Of a DNA stretch of 64,000 bases, positions 1-10,712 are shown one piece after another; the stretch's first letter is position 1, and the number at the start of each line of letters is the position of its first letter. The notes below the pieces were generated by a model. It did not search any database. It was given only the letters and a program-made list of their open reading frames with translations, and had not been told where the DNA came from. This stretch comes from Thysanoteuthis rhombus (taxonomy: Eukaryota > Mollusca > Cephalopoda > Oegopsida > Thysanoteuthidae): positions 51,447,785 through 51,511,784 of the forward strand of contig OY735213.1 in NCBI GenBank assembly GCA_963457665.1, in the 5' to 3' direction. A program made the position numbers and the translations under genes.

Positions 1-560
1 ATAGTGAAACAGAATTTCCAACCATTGTCATAGACCAAATTTCCACATTCCTTTGAAATATTGTTTCTGCTCAACGTATTGAATAGTCTTGGAATAAAAA
101 AAATACTGTAAAATATACATACATGATTTATATATATTTTCAACTTTTATATGTGCAAGTCCTTTTCAAACTTTGAGAATGCTTCCTTTATTTTAAGGTT
201 ACTTCTTTTGATAATATCTCAAATTCCATGTGTATAGTCTTGTGCTTGATATGATCATGTTATCCCTGTTCATGAGGCATAAGTAAGTGAAGCAATTTAC
301 CAAAAAAACACAAGGAATGTGTGTCAAATGATTTTAAAAGGGGATTGGGAATATTACTTACATACTCACTAAGAGATATTGGTTTCATTTGGGTAGTATG
401 CTTACATGAAGTGGCTACTACTTCACATTTTAGTTGTTAACAGTTGAAGTTATGAAAACCACTCTGCAAGCACAGCATATTCATATTTGTTTATTATTAC
501 TTCTTAATCACCTCTGCACACAATAGACTGGTTCAAACAACTGTTGCTGCATTTAGGTTA
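1..560. other. unannotated AT-rich sequence
   Basis: No coding frame, RNA gene or repeat copy recognised. Short A and T runs only. Confidence 0.5.
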
Positions 561-587
561 TTCATGTGTTCTGACATTTATAAGTAT

Positions 588-617
588 CTGTCTGTCTGTC
601 TATCTATGTATCTATCC
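588..617. repeat. TGTC/TATC microsatellite
   Basis: Short imperfect tetranucleotide array (TCTG and TCTA units) just upstream of a family A copy. Confidence 0.7.
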
Positions 618-689
618 GGACTTTGCTCAAACCTTTTCCTTAATAGTAGAAACTTGAGATTTTGCTCATGCACACCTCTTAATGAGTAA

Positions 690-955
690 GGAAATTTTTT
701 TTTTTTTTTTTTTGGAAATTTCCCTCCTAAATAAATTTTTAGTTGGGGGGGAGGGGGGGTCAGCATGCATTGAAAGTGTATACTGAATTGGTCACCAATA
801 TGCACCCGCTTGTTTTTTTGTTTTTTTAAATTTCATACCTCTTCTAGTGATCACAGCCCAACAAAAGGTGAAAGAAGTAATTTATTTATTGATCTCCCAT
901 TTTCCCAACTTTTTAATTGTTCACCATCGACGCGGCATATGTAAGGTGGCGATGC
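690..955 (+). repeat. family A MITE-like repeat, partial
   Basis: The 3' half of family A is recognisable: poly-T segment, the phrase CCCAACAAAAGGTGAAAGAA, then TTTATTTATTGATC and a degraded GCGGCATA block. The core GGAGCTAGAGG segment is missing or too diverged. The open frame across it on the minus strand is a product of the T-tract and is not a gene. Confidence 0.6.
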
Positions 956-1004
956 ATTATTTCCTTAGGAATGCTAGTTTTTCTGTTTAATTCCTAAAGG
1001 ATCA

Positions 1005-1735
1005 CATCCGGGATCCTTTTTGTAAGCCTCTACTAAAAGCTAATGTCCATGAAAGAGGAAAAAAAAAAGGAAAGAAAATGCATTTTTTCTTTTTTTTTTT
1101 TTTTGTTACTGACAAATACTTAAAATGCTAGGTCTTATATCATTGTTTCAAAAGCTAACGTCCTTAATTTAAAAGTACAGAAATCTAAAATAGAAAAAAA
1201 AAAAAATTCAGTTGCAAAATGCCGGGTTTTCTTTGTTAGTCCTGACCATGGAAATGAAAACCCTAACCGGAACCCCTAATCCATTGTTGGTGGTGGGGAC
1301 TAACAAAATAAGCTTATATCATCAATTCTCACTGGTTACACAAATGTAGGTCTGGTGGGGACTGATGCAAAAAGCCATGAAATGCAATTCCCTATATTGT
1401 TAATTTTTTCTCATTCCAAACTTTTGACAGCATTAGTCTCTTCTTAGGGAAGAGCTGTGAAATTTTGTTAGTTTGACTGATCTGGAGTCCCAAAAGTTAT
1501 ACAAGATGGACCGTTTGGGAGAAAGGTTGAAATGTTTTGATTCTCCAAGAACAAATTGCTATAAAAATTTGACCCCAGATAAACACCCCAGATTGAGTTC
1601 CTCGTTGTTGAGAAGAAAGAAGTGCAACTCGATCTTCATTTCTTTTTAAAAATTTTTTTAGGATCCCTTTAAAATCATGGACGTTAGCTTTCGGAGGGGA
1701 CTAACGAAAAAGGCTCGATATCAGTATGATTCCTT
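1005..1735. repeat. clustered motif repeat with inverted ends
   Basis: The motif GGGGACTAAC(A/G)AAA followed by a GCTNNATATCA-like tail occurs near 1297, 1357 (as GGGGACTGATG) and 1697. The related word AAAGCTAA(T/C)GTCC occurs near 1036 and 1151, and reverse-complemented near 1679. The ends near 1010-1060 and 1665-1720 match each other in inverted orientation (CTTTTT...AAAGCTAA(T/C)GTCCATGA). This could be a decayed inverted-repeat transposon with internally repeated subterminal motifs. Family unknown. Confidence 0.45.
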
Positions 1736-1939
1736 CTCTGTTTTCATTATCAACCAAAGTCATTTAATTCAGTTATTAATAGGCACAGACAGTTTTGAAT
1801 GTTATCAAATTGTTGTTTCATTTTACACATTTGCAAGTATAATTTAGTTAATCTTAAGTAATTTATGCAATTAATGTGATAATTTCTGGCATTTAGTTTT
1901 GTAGAGAAAAACTATCCTGCCACCATTCAGCCCATTGTA

Positions 1940-2022
1940 AACTTAGAGGAACACACACACACACAACTTTCAATTCAAAGATATGCATACACATAAATAT
2001 ATCACTGTCAACTTAGAGGAAA

Positions 2023-2055
<33 letters not shown>

Positions 2056-2057
2056 AT
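1940..2057. repeat. duplicated (AC)n microsatellite
   Basis: The phrase AACTTAGAGGAA plus an AC run occurs twice about 70 bp apart (near 1940 and 2009). The second run continues into (AT)n. Confidence 0.8.
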
Positions 2058-2225
2058 TTTAAAAAATTGTAATGAGTAGTTGGTGTTTTCAAAACAATTT
2101 TTACTGCTAATTAAAGCCCTTGCAGAAAATTTTTTTTCTTTAGTGTCAGTAAACACATACATCCTCTTGGCGGAGCATGGAACAGGAGGTGAAGAGGTCT
2201 GAACTAAACGCCTTATTCTGGGAGT

Positions 2226-2339
2226 TAAATGATGTATGAATCACTGTAGCCCCACAAATGGCCCGACCAGCTAGCCAAGTGGGCTACATATATTCTTCTC
2301 TCTATTCATCTGTGTGTGTCTCTGGGTGTTTTTGGTTAC
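2226..2339 (+). repeat. family B MITE, 5' part
   Basis: Begins with the family B terminal repeat (ATGAATCACTGTAGCCCC) and continues through the conserved GGCCCGACCAGC and GTGGGCTACA words to GGTTAC. It stops abruptly at 2339, where family A sequence begins. Confidence 0.75.
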
Positions 2340-2708
2340 CAGTGGAGCTAGAGGGCTGAAAATTTAAACTTTTACTCCTCTTTGTCTAGAAAAAACAATT
2401 TTTTTTTTTTGTTAAAAATTCTTCCTTAATAGGTTTTTAGTGTGTGAGTTTAGGGATGTTCAATTTGCAACGTAAATTTATGCTAAATTGATCGCTTAGT
2501 TTGTGTCCTGCAGCATTCATGCATGTTTTTGAAAATTCGGACTTTTCATTGTGATTTCTACCCAACAAAAGGTGTGAGTTGTAAATTACTTATTCATTGA
2601 TCACCCCTTTTTTCCAATTTTCCAATTGGTTCCCACTGACATGGCATGCTGCCAAAAGACGTTTGTGACATGACAGTTTCTATTGAGTGATTAACCAGAT
2701 TTGTTTTC
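2340..2708 (+). repeat. family A MITE-like repeat
   Basis: Near-complete copy from the core GGAGCTAGAGGGCTGAAAAT to the end TATTGAGTGATTAACCAGAT. It contains the conserved block ATGGCATGCTGCCAAAAGAC. The 5' end of A is replaced by family B. Confidence 0.8.
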
Positions 2709-3500
2709 ATATCAATTACTTTAATTAACAGTGTACTTATGTATACTTTTGTATGATTGTACTTTTGTTTATAAATCAAATATTTCAATTAAAAAATTTT
2801 TCATCAAAATTAAACTTTCCATGTATAATATCCGACTAACTCAGGGAGGTGGGGGGTAACAAGTGAATTATATGCTCCTAAATTGGGCGGTACTCTGAAA
2901 AAGTTTAGGAAACATTGAAGGTCAGGATATCCTAAGTGCTCGAGTGGTGTGACTTATTACCATAAATTCACTTGAAAGAATTTATCCCAAGTTGAAAAAA
3001 GGTTGCTGGGGACTATCATTCACTATGGATGGCTATTGTCGTCATTGTATCCTTTTTTTTCTCAGTAGAATAACTTTGATATTCCTTAATGTATTTCAAT
3101 GAAATTTTGTACATTGGCTGGTGGAGAGATTCTTCCTGAGAGACAGTGACTTGTGGCTGATCTGGATGTTTAAGATTTTATAAGCATAAAAAAAAATTTG
3201 GTACCTCGGAGATAATGGTCCCAATAAACGACCTCTCCCTCTCTTTCTCTCAATATTTCAACTGTTTTCTCTCGGAGAACTTGATATTTTTCAGATTTTT
3301 CTTCTCTTTGGCTGGTTGGTCTCATGCTTGTAAAATCTGCATGAGTATCAATTCCAACCTCCAAACTAAATGGATAGTTTCTGGGATGGCGCATTCAGTG
3401 CAAGGATTGAACTTCATGATATTTCAATCAGCAGGTCCTCCCAAATCCTTCAGGATCAACTGATGGGAGAATTTAAAAAAATCTAGGGTACTACTGCAGT
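2709..3500. other. unannotated
   Basis: No gene recognised. The overlapping opposite-strand frames at 3170-3463 are short, mutually exclusive and without known motifs. Around 3085-3130 the phrase CAATGAAATTTTGTACATTG resembles the family D unit but is too short to call. Confidence 0.4.
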
Positions 3501-3504
3501 TCAT

Positions 3505-3640
3505 ACTAGAAAGCACTCAGAGAGCGTATACCCCTGCCAACACTATACACTGACTAAAAAAACTGAATAAAGATCGGTTTATATATAGCTACAATGCAGG
3601 GGGAGTAACTGTAAGTTTTGATCTTCTATATTTTGGACTA
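3505..3640 (-). repeat. family D 3' end fragment
   Basis: AAAGCACTCAGAGAGCGTAT, followed by GACTAAAAAAACTGAAT and a TATAGCTACAATG block, is the reverse complement of the family D 3' end seen at 51500-51610. It also matches 58735-58870. Confidence 0.65.
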
Positions 3641-3809
3641 TGTCTTAATATATGAAAAAATATCTCTCAGTCCCTCCCACCAAAAAAAAAATTCCTGAAT
3701 CTGCCCCATAATCACTTCTTTTAGCCCATGACCAAGCTTCCCGGAAAATATCTTTGAAAACTTTTGGAGATATTATGTGGATAAATACAGACACTAATTA
3801 ATACATATA

Positions 3810-3920
3810 CAGGTATACCTCGCCTTTATGAACCATTTTGTTCCTAATGATAGTTTGCAAAGCGGGAGTTTGTGAAACAAGGTATAATTATTCATAGAAA
3901 ACATTAAATGGGGTTATGTT
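3810..3920 (+). repeat. small DNA-transposon end (TA-flanked)
   Basis: After a TA dinucleotide, CAGGTATACCTCGCCTTTAT begins a sequence very like the ends of the element at 23737-23930 (CAGGAGTACCTTGAATAGTG). The opposite end was not located, so this may be a fragment. Confidence 0.5.
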
Positions 3921-4077
3921 CTGAAGTAGAAAAAATTATATATAAAATCTTTCAATTGTTATATAAATGAAATATAGTAAAACAATGTTCAAGCAATCAT
4001 TTCGAAGAGAAATGAATAGAGTATATATTGAACATTAGAGGGAAGAAAAACTGCTTGAAAAATACATAACAGTAACA

Positions 4078-5232
4078 ATATGTTGATGATCTTAGGGTAC
4101 TTGAAATGCCCTCAGAATTAGAGCACCCTGAAAGTCTTGCATATCTCAAAGATATACTGTTTGAGGTGAATAAAAAACCTCCGGAAATTGTAGAGAAGAT
4201 CAAAACATTCAGAAATAATAATTCCTTTGGAACAGACAAATTACATTCAAAGGGTTTTTAAATATCATTTTAGTAAGAATCTCTTTATATATCTCACAAT
4301 GTTAACATCCCTTGTTTAGCTACAATTAACAGTTCTGAAGTCTCTACTGGGAATGAAGATCATTTCTCTCGATCTGAAACATTCAACATGTCTAGCATAA
4401 AACTATCAAGCACAGTCTACTGGATCCAAGATTATTTCGTGTATAATTCTAAATCTTTTTCAAAATACATCTGAGCTGAATATTTCTAAATGCCAGTCTG
4501 GGTTTAGGAATGGATGCTCGACTTGTGATGCAATTTTTATCCTACAGAATGTAATTAAAAAAACATGCTGGTTCAATGGTCTTAATTTTTATCGATCTAA
4601 CTGCGGCATATGACCATATTCCTCGAGACTTTCTATTCCAAGTTCTGGAATTCCACACAGGTGCAAAAATACTTGTATACATTCTATTTAAATCAGATAG
4701 AACTACAGCATTTATATCGGGAATTACTGCAGAATTTGATGCTTTGTATGGTTCTCACCAGGTCACATTAGAGAGCCCAACAATATTAATTATTATTTTG
4801 ACTTTGTTTTATAGGTTTGTGTTGTACTTATCGGTCGTAAATATCTGGATGGTTGGGGCATATCATACAATTATTGAATTCCAGGTGAATGTTCTAACAG
4901 AAAACAAAGATAGAATGGATGTATGGCTCAGAGTTCATAAGATGGCTTCTACATGCAGATGATCTTGTTCTTTTTTTGTTCAGATATCATTCAAGCATAG
5001 GATGTAATCATGGTAATGAATGGGGTGTATAAATGATTTGATCTGACCGGCTGCTTTAAAAAGGCTAAAGTTATGCAGTTCAGTACAAACACCAGTGATG
5101 TATGTAATTTTGTTGATGATATCAAACTAGATGTTACTGAGTCCTGTTATCTCAGACATACTCTCTTTAATGACAACAGGGGTTCCACTGATATGAGAAT
5201 TGTAAAAAGCCACTACAAAATTCAATGATGTA
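4078..5232 (+). pseudogene. decayed non-LTR retrotransposon reverse transcriptase
   Basis: Relic of a LINE reverse transcriptase of the RTE-like kind, which copies element RNA into DNA at the target site. Conserved pieces appear in order but in different frames. Near 4110-4250 there is a pre-RT region (NKKPPEIVEKIKTFRNNNSF). Near 4490-4555 is QSGFRNGCSTCDAIFILQ, the usual start of the fingers. Near 4580-4650 is FIDLTAAYDHIPRDFLF, containing the first catalytic Asp region. At about 4938-4974, one frame over from the longest open frame, is LLHADDLVLF, the catalytic A-D-D box with His in place of the usual Tyr. Near 5060-5210 is a KVMQF/YL-type thumb segment. At least two frameshifts and an eroded GVRQG-type region make it inactive. 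No endonuclease domain was seen upstream, so it is 5' truncated. Confidence 0.85.
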
Positions 5233-5768
5233 GGTAGCCTTGCTGGTGACGAAGAAATACCCCTTTCACCCTGGAGAAAACTATTACAGGCCTACTGTAC
5301 TGTACTTCAACTCAGCACAGATGACAGTGAACACTCACCCTGTCTGACACTTAAGAACTTATCTGTCAACATATAGGCTCCAGGCTTTCATTCAAACAAG
5401 TACACAATTTTGACCAATTATGCTTAAGACAAAAAAATCTAAAACTCTTATTACTGGGATTCGTCAAGTGTGGAGATGGTTGTCGCATACGCACACATTC
5501 ACCTTTTGCGAGCACATCAAACACAATACTACGCGTCACCGCATGGGCAAGTAAAAACTTACTAACTCATCCTCTTTAGACTAACACTTACATAAACTTA
5601 TAACAGTGCTATTTAGCTTTGAGAAACTTATTACCATATCCAAGTTGAACAAAAATAAGATTCTACAGGAAAATCTTCATTCCTAAACATTATACAAGTG
5701 TGGACAAAATGACTGCCTGGCCAATGTTCCTAAACCCTAGGCTATTCGGCAAGTAGGACACTAGGCCT
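5233..5768. other. unannotated
   Basis: No motif recognised. 5470-5560 is somewhat richer in G+C but has no supported frame. Confidence 0.4.
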
Positions 5769-6418
5769 ACTGCAGTGGTTTTGAAACTTGGAAAATTCAA
5801 GGACCCCTTCTATGAAGGAAATGTTCTGGAAAACCCTAATTTTCAAGCATTTAGTTTTTAGACCAGTTCATCATCATCATCATCATCAACTTCCGTTGTT
5901 GGGCATAGACTTTCCCCAGGATTTGCCACACTTCTCTATCATGGGTGTTGTAGAGCCAGTACTTCCTGAATTTGTCTAGCTCATCTCTCCATCTAATATT
6001 CTGCTGGCTTCGGTTCCGTATGTGATCTCAGGGTATCCATGTCTTGAGTCGCAATGTGCATCAGTTGTCTGCCATTCTTGCAACATGGCCAGCCCACTGC
6101 CATTTGAGATTTTTAATGGATTCTATGATGTCCCTGACTTTTGTCTTTTTCTGGATGTACTGTGCTGTCTTGTGGTCTCTCCATGTGAGGCCCAGCATTA
6201 TTCTTTCATGTGCACGTTGCATGGTTCTCAATTTACGGATCCATCTCTTTAATGAACTACATTAAAATGCAATATTTGACCTTTAAAATTCATATAAATT
6301 GAAAAAGATTACAATTATTTGAATATATGTATCTAATAATTGTTTTTGGTAGCTGTGCAATTAATGATGTTTCTCTAGAAACAAGATTTACAGTGTCTGG
6401 TTTGAGGGGAACACTGCT
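5769..6418. mobile_element. possible hAT-like MITE split by an RTE insertion
   Basis: CAGTGGTTTTGAAACTTGG at 5769 resembles a common hAT terminus. At 6385-6418 the reverse complement reads CAGTGTTCCCCTCAAACCAG, a plausible partner. The RTE 3' end at 5868-6256 lies between them. No matching 8-bp target duplication was found. Confidence 0.35.
5868..6256 (-). pseudogene. RTE-type LINE 3' end (RT C-terminal region)
   Basis: Read on the minus strand this gives the C-terminal region of an RTE-like polyprotein: LRTMQRAHERIMLGLTWRDH, then KKTKVRDIIESIKNLKWQWA, GHVARMADN, an in-frame stop, and RWRDELDKFRKYWL. It ends in the (TGATGA)n tail seen here as the ATCATC run at 5868-5888, the typical simple-repeat 3' end of this lineage. 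Homologous copies lie at 46110-46700 and 59518-60072. It is 5' truncated. Confidence 0.88.
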
Positions 6419-6419
6419 G

Positions 6420-7430
6420 CAGACTCCCGAGCATTATTTGTTGGACCCCCAGAGGTGTTGTATACCCTGGTTCAATGGAACAGGCAGACAAGGGACATTA
6501 GAAGGATAGATTAACTACAAAGAATCAATTGATATGAGATTTTGTCTGGCACGGACGATCTACCTATGCAGATTGAATGAAAAGTTTGGTTGAAAATTCC
6601 CAGAGGGTTACTTGAGACAGACTCTTGGTAAAGGCAAAAGGGTAGAACTGCCAAAACATGACCGTAACAATTAAGATGAAGATTCTGGTCCAATTCGAAT
6701 CAATTTCTCATGATGATAAATCTTTACCTCTGAAATTCAGACGAAAATAAAAGCGTTATTCTTTTTTACTCTGGGGAGCATATTGATTGGCTTGGAGGTG
6801 TGCATATGAGGCTGAGCATCTGTCAATCCTCTTCCTGGTGGGTCGGAGCGTCAGGTGACAAAAAGATATATCCCAGGGATAGGAGTAGAAAGATGTTGGT
6901 TGTTTGGTAAGGGACAAGGGAGCACCTAAGCAGTAACTTGTCCTCAGCTGTTACTGTTCATAGTGACCCTTTGATCCCCGGGCCTCTAAAAGGTTCCAAC
7001 TTTCAAATGTATTCCTCTTTGGTGAGAGGGCCTGATCTGGGACGGTGGTGCGTGGGTGTGAATGCCCTGTTTCCTCACCTCTCAGCAGATACCGATGCAT
7101 ACAAATAGTAACTTGAAGTCTTCTACTCTCCATGCCCGCAGCCATCAGTCTATTCTAATTCTATATCTATGTAATCTCTGATGGTATAAATATATAACTA
7201 GTAAATTCAGGTCTCAGCATTTCGGTCTCATAGTAACACAATGATACTTGCGAGTGAATCTAAACTTAGAAAATATTTCTTCCTCCCGTTATAATCTGTT
7301 ACATCATCATGTTTTTAAAAGATTTTCTTTTCTGCTGTTTTGTTATCTCTCTTCTGAAAATGTATTATGTGTATGCGTACTAATATGTCAATTCATAAAT
7401 GCACAGATGTATTCAGTAATATGAGCTCAA
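6420..7430. other. unannotated, with a G+C-richer block at 6760-7145
   Basis: 6760-7145 is visibly richer in G+C than its surroundings. A minus-strand frame 7145-6951 (64 codons, starting MAAGMESRRLQ) has ATG followed by G and a GAG/GTGAGG donor-like site inside it. No homology recognised. It could be a host exon or chance. Confidence 0.3.
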
Positions 7431-7434
7431 CATA

Positions 7435-7830
7435 AGTCAGTAATCAAATAATCTTAATGTTAAAATTTGAAGTCATGTTTCCATTGAGGGATAAATATGG
7501 TTGGAATAAATTCTATTTATGACCTCCTTGGCATTTTCCACTAGAAAACATCTAAAATAGAATACAGGAACACCAAGATGTTATTAATAAACCTGTCGAA
7601 ATAAGGTTGAGAAAAAAAGAAGCCTCCACCCCCAATAAAAAAAAACATTTTTAGAAGGGGGTCTAGTGGAATGTTGATTCTAATTTTTGAGTCTATAAAC
7701 AAAATGGTGTGGGCAGGAGCGCTACATCACACAATTGTACAAACTCGCACACATATAAAAAAAGGGGTAGAACCCTTCACCACCTCTGGTGGCTATGGTT
7801 GTTCAATTGATGCATTCTCTAATAGTTTGC
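7435..7830 (-). repeat. family C MITE
   Basis: Minus-orientation copy: TTTGAAGTCATGTTTCCATT near the left end, then AAAACATCTAAAATAGAATA, GGGGGTCTAGTGG, and GGTGGCTATGGTTGTTCAAT at 7788-7807. The last is the reverse complement of the family C 5' inverted repeat. Confidence 0.8.
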
Positions 7831-7924
7831 CAGAAAAAAAGCTAGCTACAAAGAAGCTATGACAAAAAAACTACGTGACAATTGATAATACTTCATTTGA
7901 AGTAAATATAGATAGGTGATAAGT

Positions 7925-8345
7925 ATTAGAAACTGTAAACCATCCACCGTTTTCTTCAGTTTTTGAGAGGGTTTGGTTGACTATCTATGTAGGAATGTAT
8001 TGTGCACACAGGTATATTAATGGAGCTAGAGGGCTGAAAATTTAAACATTAACTCCTTATGTCTGAAAGAACAATTTTTTTTTTGTTTTTTTTTTGTTGA
8101 AAATCCCTCCCAATATAGGTTTTTTATGCGGGGGTCAATTAGCAATCTAAGTTTTTGCTAGGTTGTTCTTTCAGTTTATGTCTGGTAACACTCACTCTTG
8201 TTTTTTGAATATTCAGAAGATTTTGTGATCACTGCCCCCCAAAAGGGAAATCATTTATCCATTGACTACCACTCTTCCAAATTTCTTAAGTGATCAACCC
8301 AGTAATAGCGTGTAACCAGAAGAACGTGCTATGACTCCACATGCA
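7925..8345 (+). repeat. family A MITE-like repeat
   Basis: Starts TATTAGAAACTG and has GGTTTGGTTGACTATCTATG, the core GGAGCTAGAGGGCTGAAAAT and a CAAAAGGGAAATCATTTATC block. The 3' end is eroded. Confidence 0.8.
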
Positions 8346-8366
8346 AATTGATATTAGGGTTATGGT

Positions 8367-8745
8367 TATTAAACAATTGTAGCGATCAAAGATGGCAAAG
8401 GGTTCTATCCTTTTTTATATGTGAATGTATTTGTGTGTTCCTGTACTGTTGGCCGTACTGTTTTGTTTGCAGACTTGAAGACAGGCATCAGTACTCCACT
8501 AGACCTCTTCTACAAATTTTTCTTTTCGTTTTTTGAAAAAGAAGCTGCTTTGATATTTTTTCGGACTACATTTTGATGGGTTTATTAAAAACATCTAGAT
8601 TCTCTAGGATCTGGTGGAAAACGCCAATGATGTCACTGACAGAATGTATTCTAACCATATTCATTCTTCAATGGAATTTTTCTGAATGACTTCATATCTT
8701 GGTACTACGGTTGTTCAATTATTGACTGTGATGGCAATTTTTGAT
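8367..8745 (+). repeat. family C MITE
   Basis: Opens with AACAATTGTAGCGATCAAAG and GGCAAAGGGTTCTATCC, has GGCATCAGTACTCCACTAGA, and ends ACGGTTGTTCAATTATTGAC, the inverted terminus. It lies directly after a family A copy. Confidence 0.85.
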
Positions 8746-9478
8746 TTCCATATAACCTACATAGATTGATATGAATATTCATACGCGTGACTTCATACTC
8801 TTCTTTAGCGTAGCTTATTGTACGAACCTATTCCTCAGTTCTTTCATTTTTTTAGCTCTTTTGTAATCAGCTCCTTTGTGACTAGCTCTTTCAGGGTGTA
8901 ACTTATATGAATACAAACAGATGGTTCCATTGCTAAATCTGGAATCTCCGATAAATGCTTGTTGGTATCTCTTGGTAATTGTGAACAATAGAACTGTCTT
9001 CGATATACAAGGTGCTACCATGAAATTTGGGGAATTTTACCATGTAAAAAGCTGATTCACCATAACATCTAGTTCCCACTGTCTCCCTTATTCACAGTTT
9101 AGCATCGGCTCACGAAGGGTACTGGCAAAAATCCGTGCTGTTTGCATGTACTGTTCAGATTTCCCAAACTTTTGGGTAGCTCCTCGTATAACTAGGGATT
9201 CTGATAACTGGTGATTATCAAAAATCTTAAATGGAACTTAGCCGGCCTGAGATATAAATAAGTAAAATGCCTGTTTAGGACCCTATAGCAATTTGGGGAG
9301 GGGATGCAGTGAGGGCCCCCAAGAGGCAGTGGGGAAAAATCAGATTCTGCATGGGACCCCATAAAGGCTTCGGCTGGCCTTGCTGGGTTTAAACTTGCTC
9401 TTATGTATCTTCATCAGGCTTAAAATCATATTTTGCTCCATATTATCCATGAATCAGATTTGCATATTTGTATACATG
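8746..9478. other. unannotated
   Basis: A minus-strand frame at 9021-8815 (68 codons) has no recognised motif. 9290-9390 is G-rich (GGGGAGGGGATGCAGTGAGGG) and could be a decayed transposon end. Confidence 0.35.
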
Positions 9479-9730
9479 CAGTGGTGTAACTGGGGTGGGT
9501 CAGGTGGGGCACATATCCGGGGCGCCTTTGAGGAGTCTCTTATTAAAGTCAGCTAATCTAGTCTCAGATAATGAAGAAAGAAAACCATTATTTTTTTAAC
9601 AATTTTTTTTCCAATACTATCATTGATGTTAATAATTTTCGCGTGTCAACATCATATTTTGACTGTTTGGGCACTCGACTTTTCTCACCCGCTTTCCCCT
9701 GTACCCTCAGCCTACATCTGTTTTTTTTAT
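9479..9730 (+). repeat. possible hAT-type MITE end
   Basis: GCAGTGGTGTAACTGGGGTG begins a G-rich terminus of a kind common in animal hAT-like MITEs. A weak partner (reverse complement CAGATGTAGGCTGAGGGTAC) lies near 9700-9720. No target duplication found. Confidence 0.35.
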
Positions 9731-10284
9731 TTTTTTAGGCCACGGCACAGTTACCGTATTAAAATCTGACTGAGAAGCCAAACAATAGATGAAAACAGAA
9801 GACCAAAAAAAGCCAAACACTTGATATTCATGTTGCAAAATGTATTGTTGTGTTGCATAATGTCACTGATGACAGTGAAAGGGTGAAACAAATAATAGAA
9901 AGAGAGGGTTAACAGGAAGACAGACCAGGAATAGGGGATGATGAGATTGGTGGCAGGTAGCAGAAAAGCAGGGAGTCAACAGTGGTTTGTTATTTATAGC
10001 TAAAACTGTCTTCTAAAACAGCTAAAATCAGCTAAATCTTTCCATTTTCCGATAATTTTCTGATGTTATGTCAAAAATGTTCAGATGGGTGCAATTTCAG
10101 TGTTAGCCATGGGCCTTATTTTCCGTTGGTACTCCCCTGTGTGCTTGTCGTTATTAAGAATCAAAAGAGTTACATACACTTAACACTCTGGTGGAGTCCT
10201 TAGAATTTAACTTTGAATTTTCGCTTCAGGTTCCATTTCTTTTTCAATCATGAAAAATGAATTCTAAAATATATGAATCGAATA
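9731..10284. other. unannotated
   Basis: Nothing recognised. A GCTAAAA word recurs at 9998-10035. Confidence 0.4.
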
Positions 10285-10712
10285 TAAACTGGTCTTGTAA
10301 GTCACTCAATAGAAACTGTTATGTCACCAATGTCTATTGGCAGCATGCTATGTTTGGGGTGATCAAGTAAAGCATTGGAAAACGGGTGATCAAAGAATAA
10401 TTATTTCTCTCACCTTTTGTCCCCCCACCCCAGCATGAATGAATTCTTCCAAGCACACACTAAGGGACCAATTAGCATAACCCTACATTGTAAATTGAAA
10501 ATGCCACTAAAATCTTGTCGGTGGGGGGAGGAGGATTTTAAAAATACAAACTCTTTTTTCTCAACATAGAAAAAAGAAGTAAATGTTAAATTTTCAACCC
10601 TCTAGCTCCATTGAAGATACCTTTATGTGTGACACACATACGTAGTAATCCAGCTAGACCAACTTAACCAAAGAAACTTATGCTGACAGTTTTGATGGTT
10701 TCTAATATATAA
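10285..10712 (-). repeat. family A MITE-like repeat
   Basis: Complete minus copy: AGTCACTCAATAGAAACTGT at the left, GGCAGCATGCTATG, core TTTTCAACCCTCTAGCTCCA, and GATGGTTTCTAATATA at the right. It shows both family boundaries clearly. Confidence 0.85.

Noticed and set aside
578..805. 75-codon minus frame with a Pro and Lys run
   Set aside because: It is produced by a T-tract, a G-run and a tetranucleotide microsatellite in a family A copy.
4576..4962. 128-codon frame as an intact gene
   Set aside because: It covers only part of a LINE reverse transcriptase. The catalytic A-D-D box and the fingers lie in other frames, so it is a pseudogene fragment.
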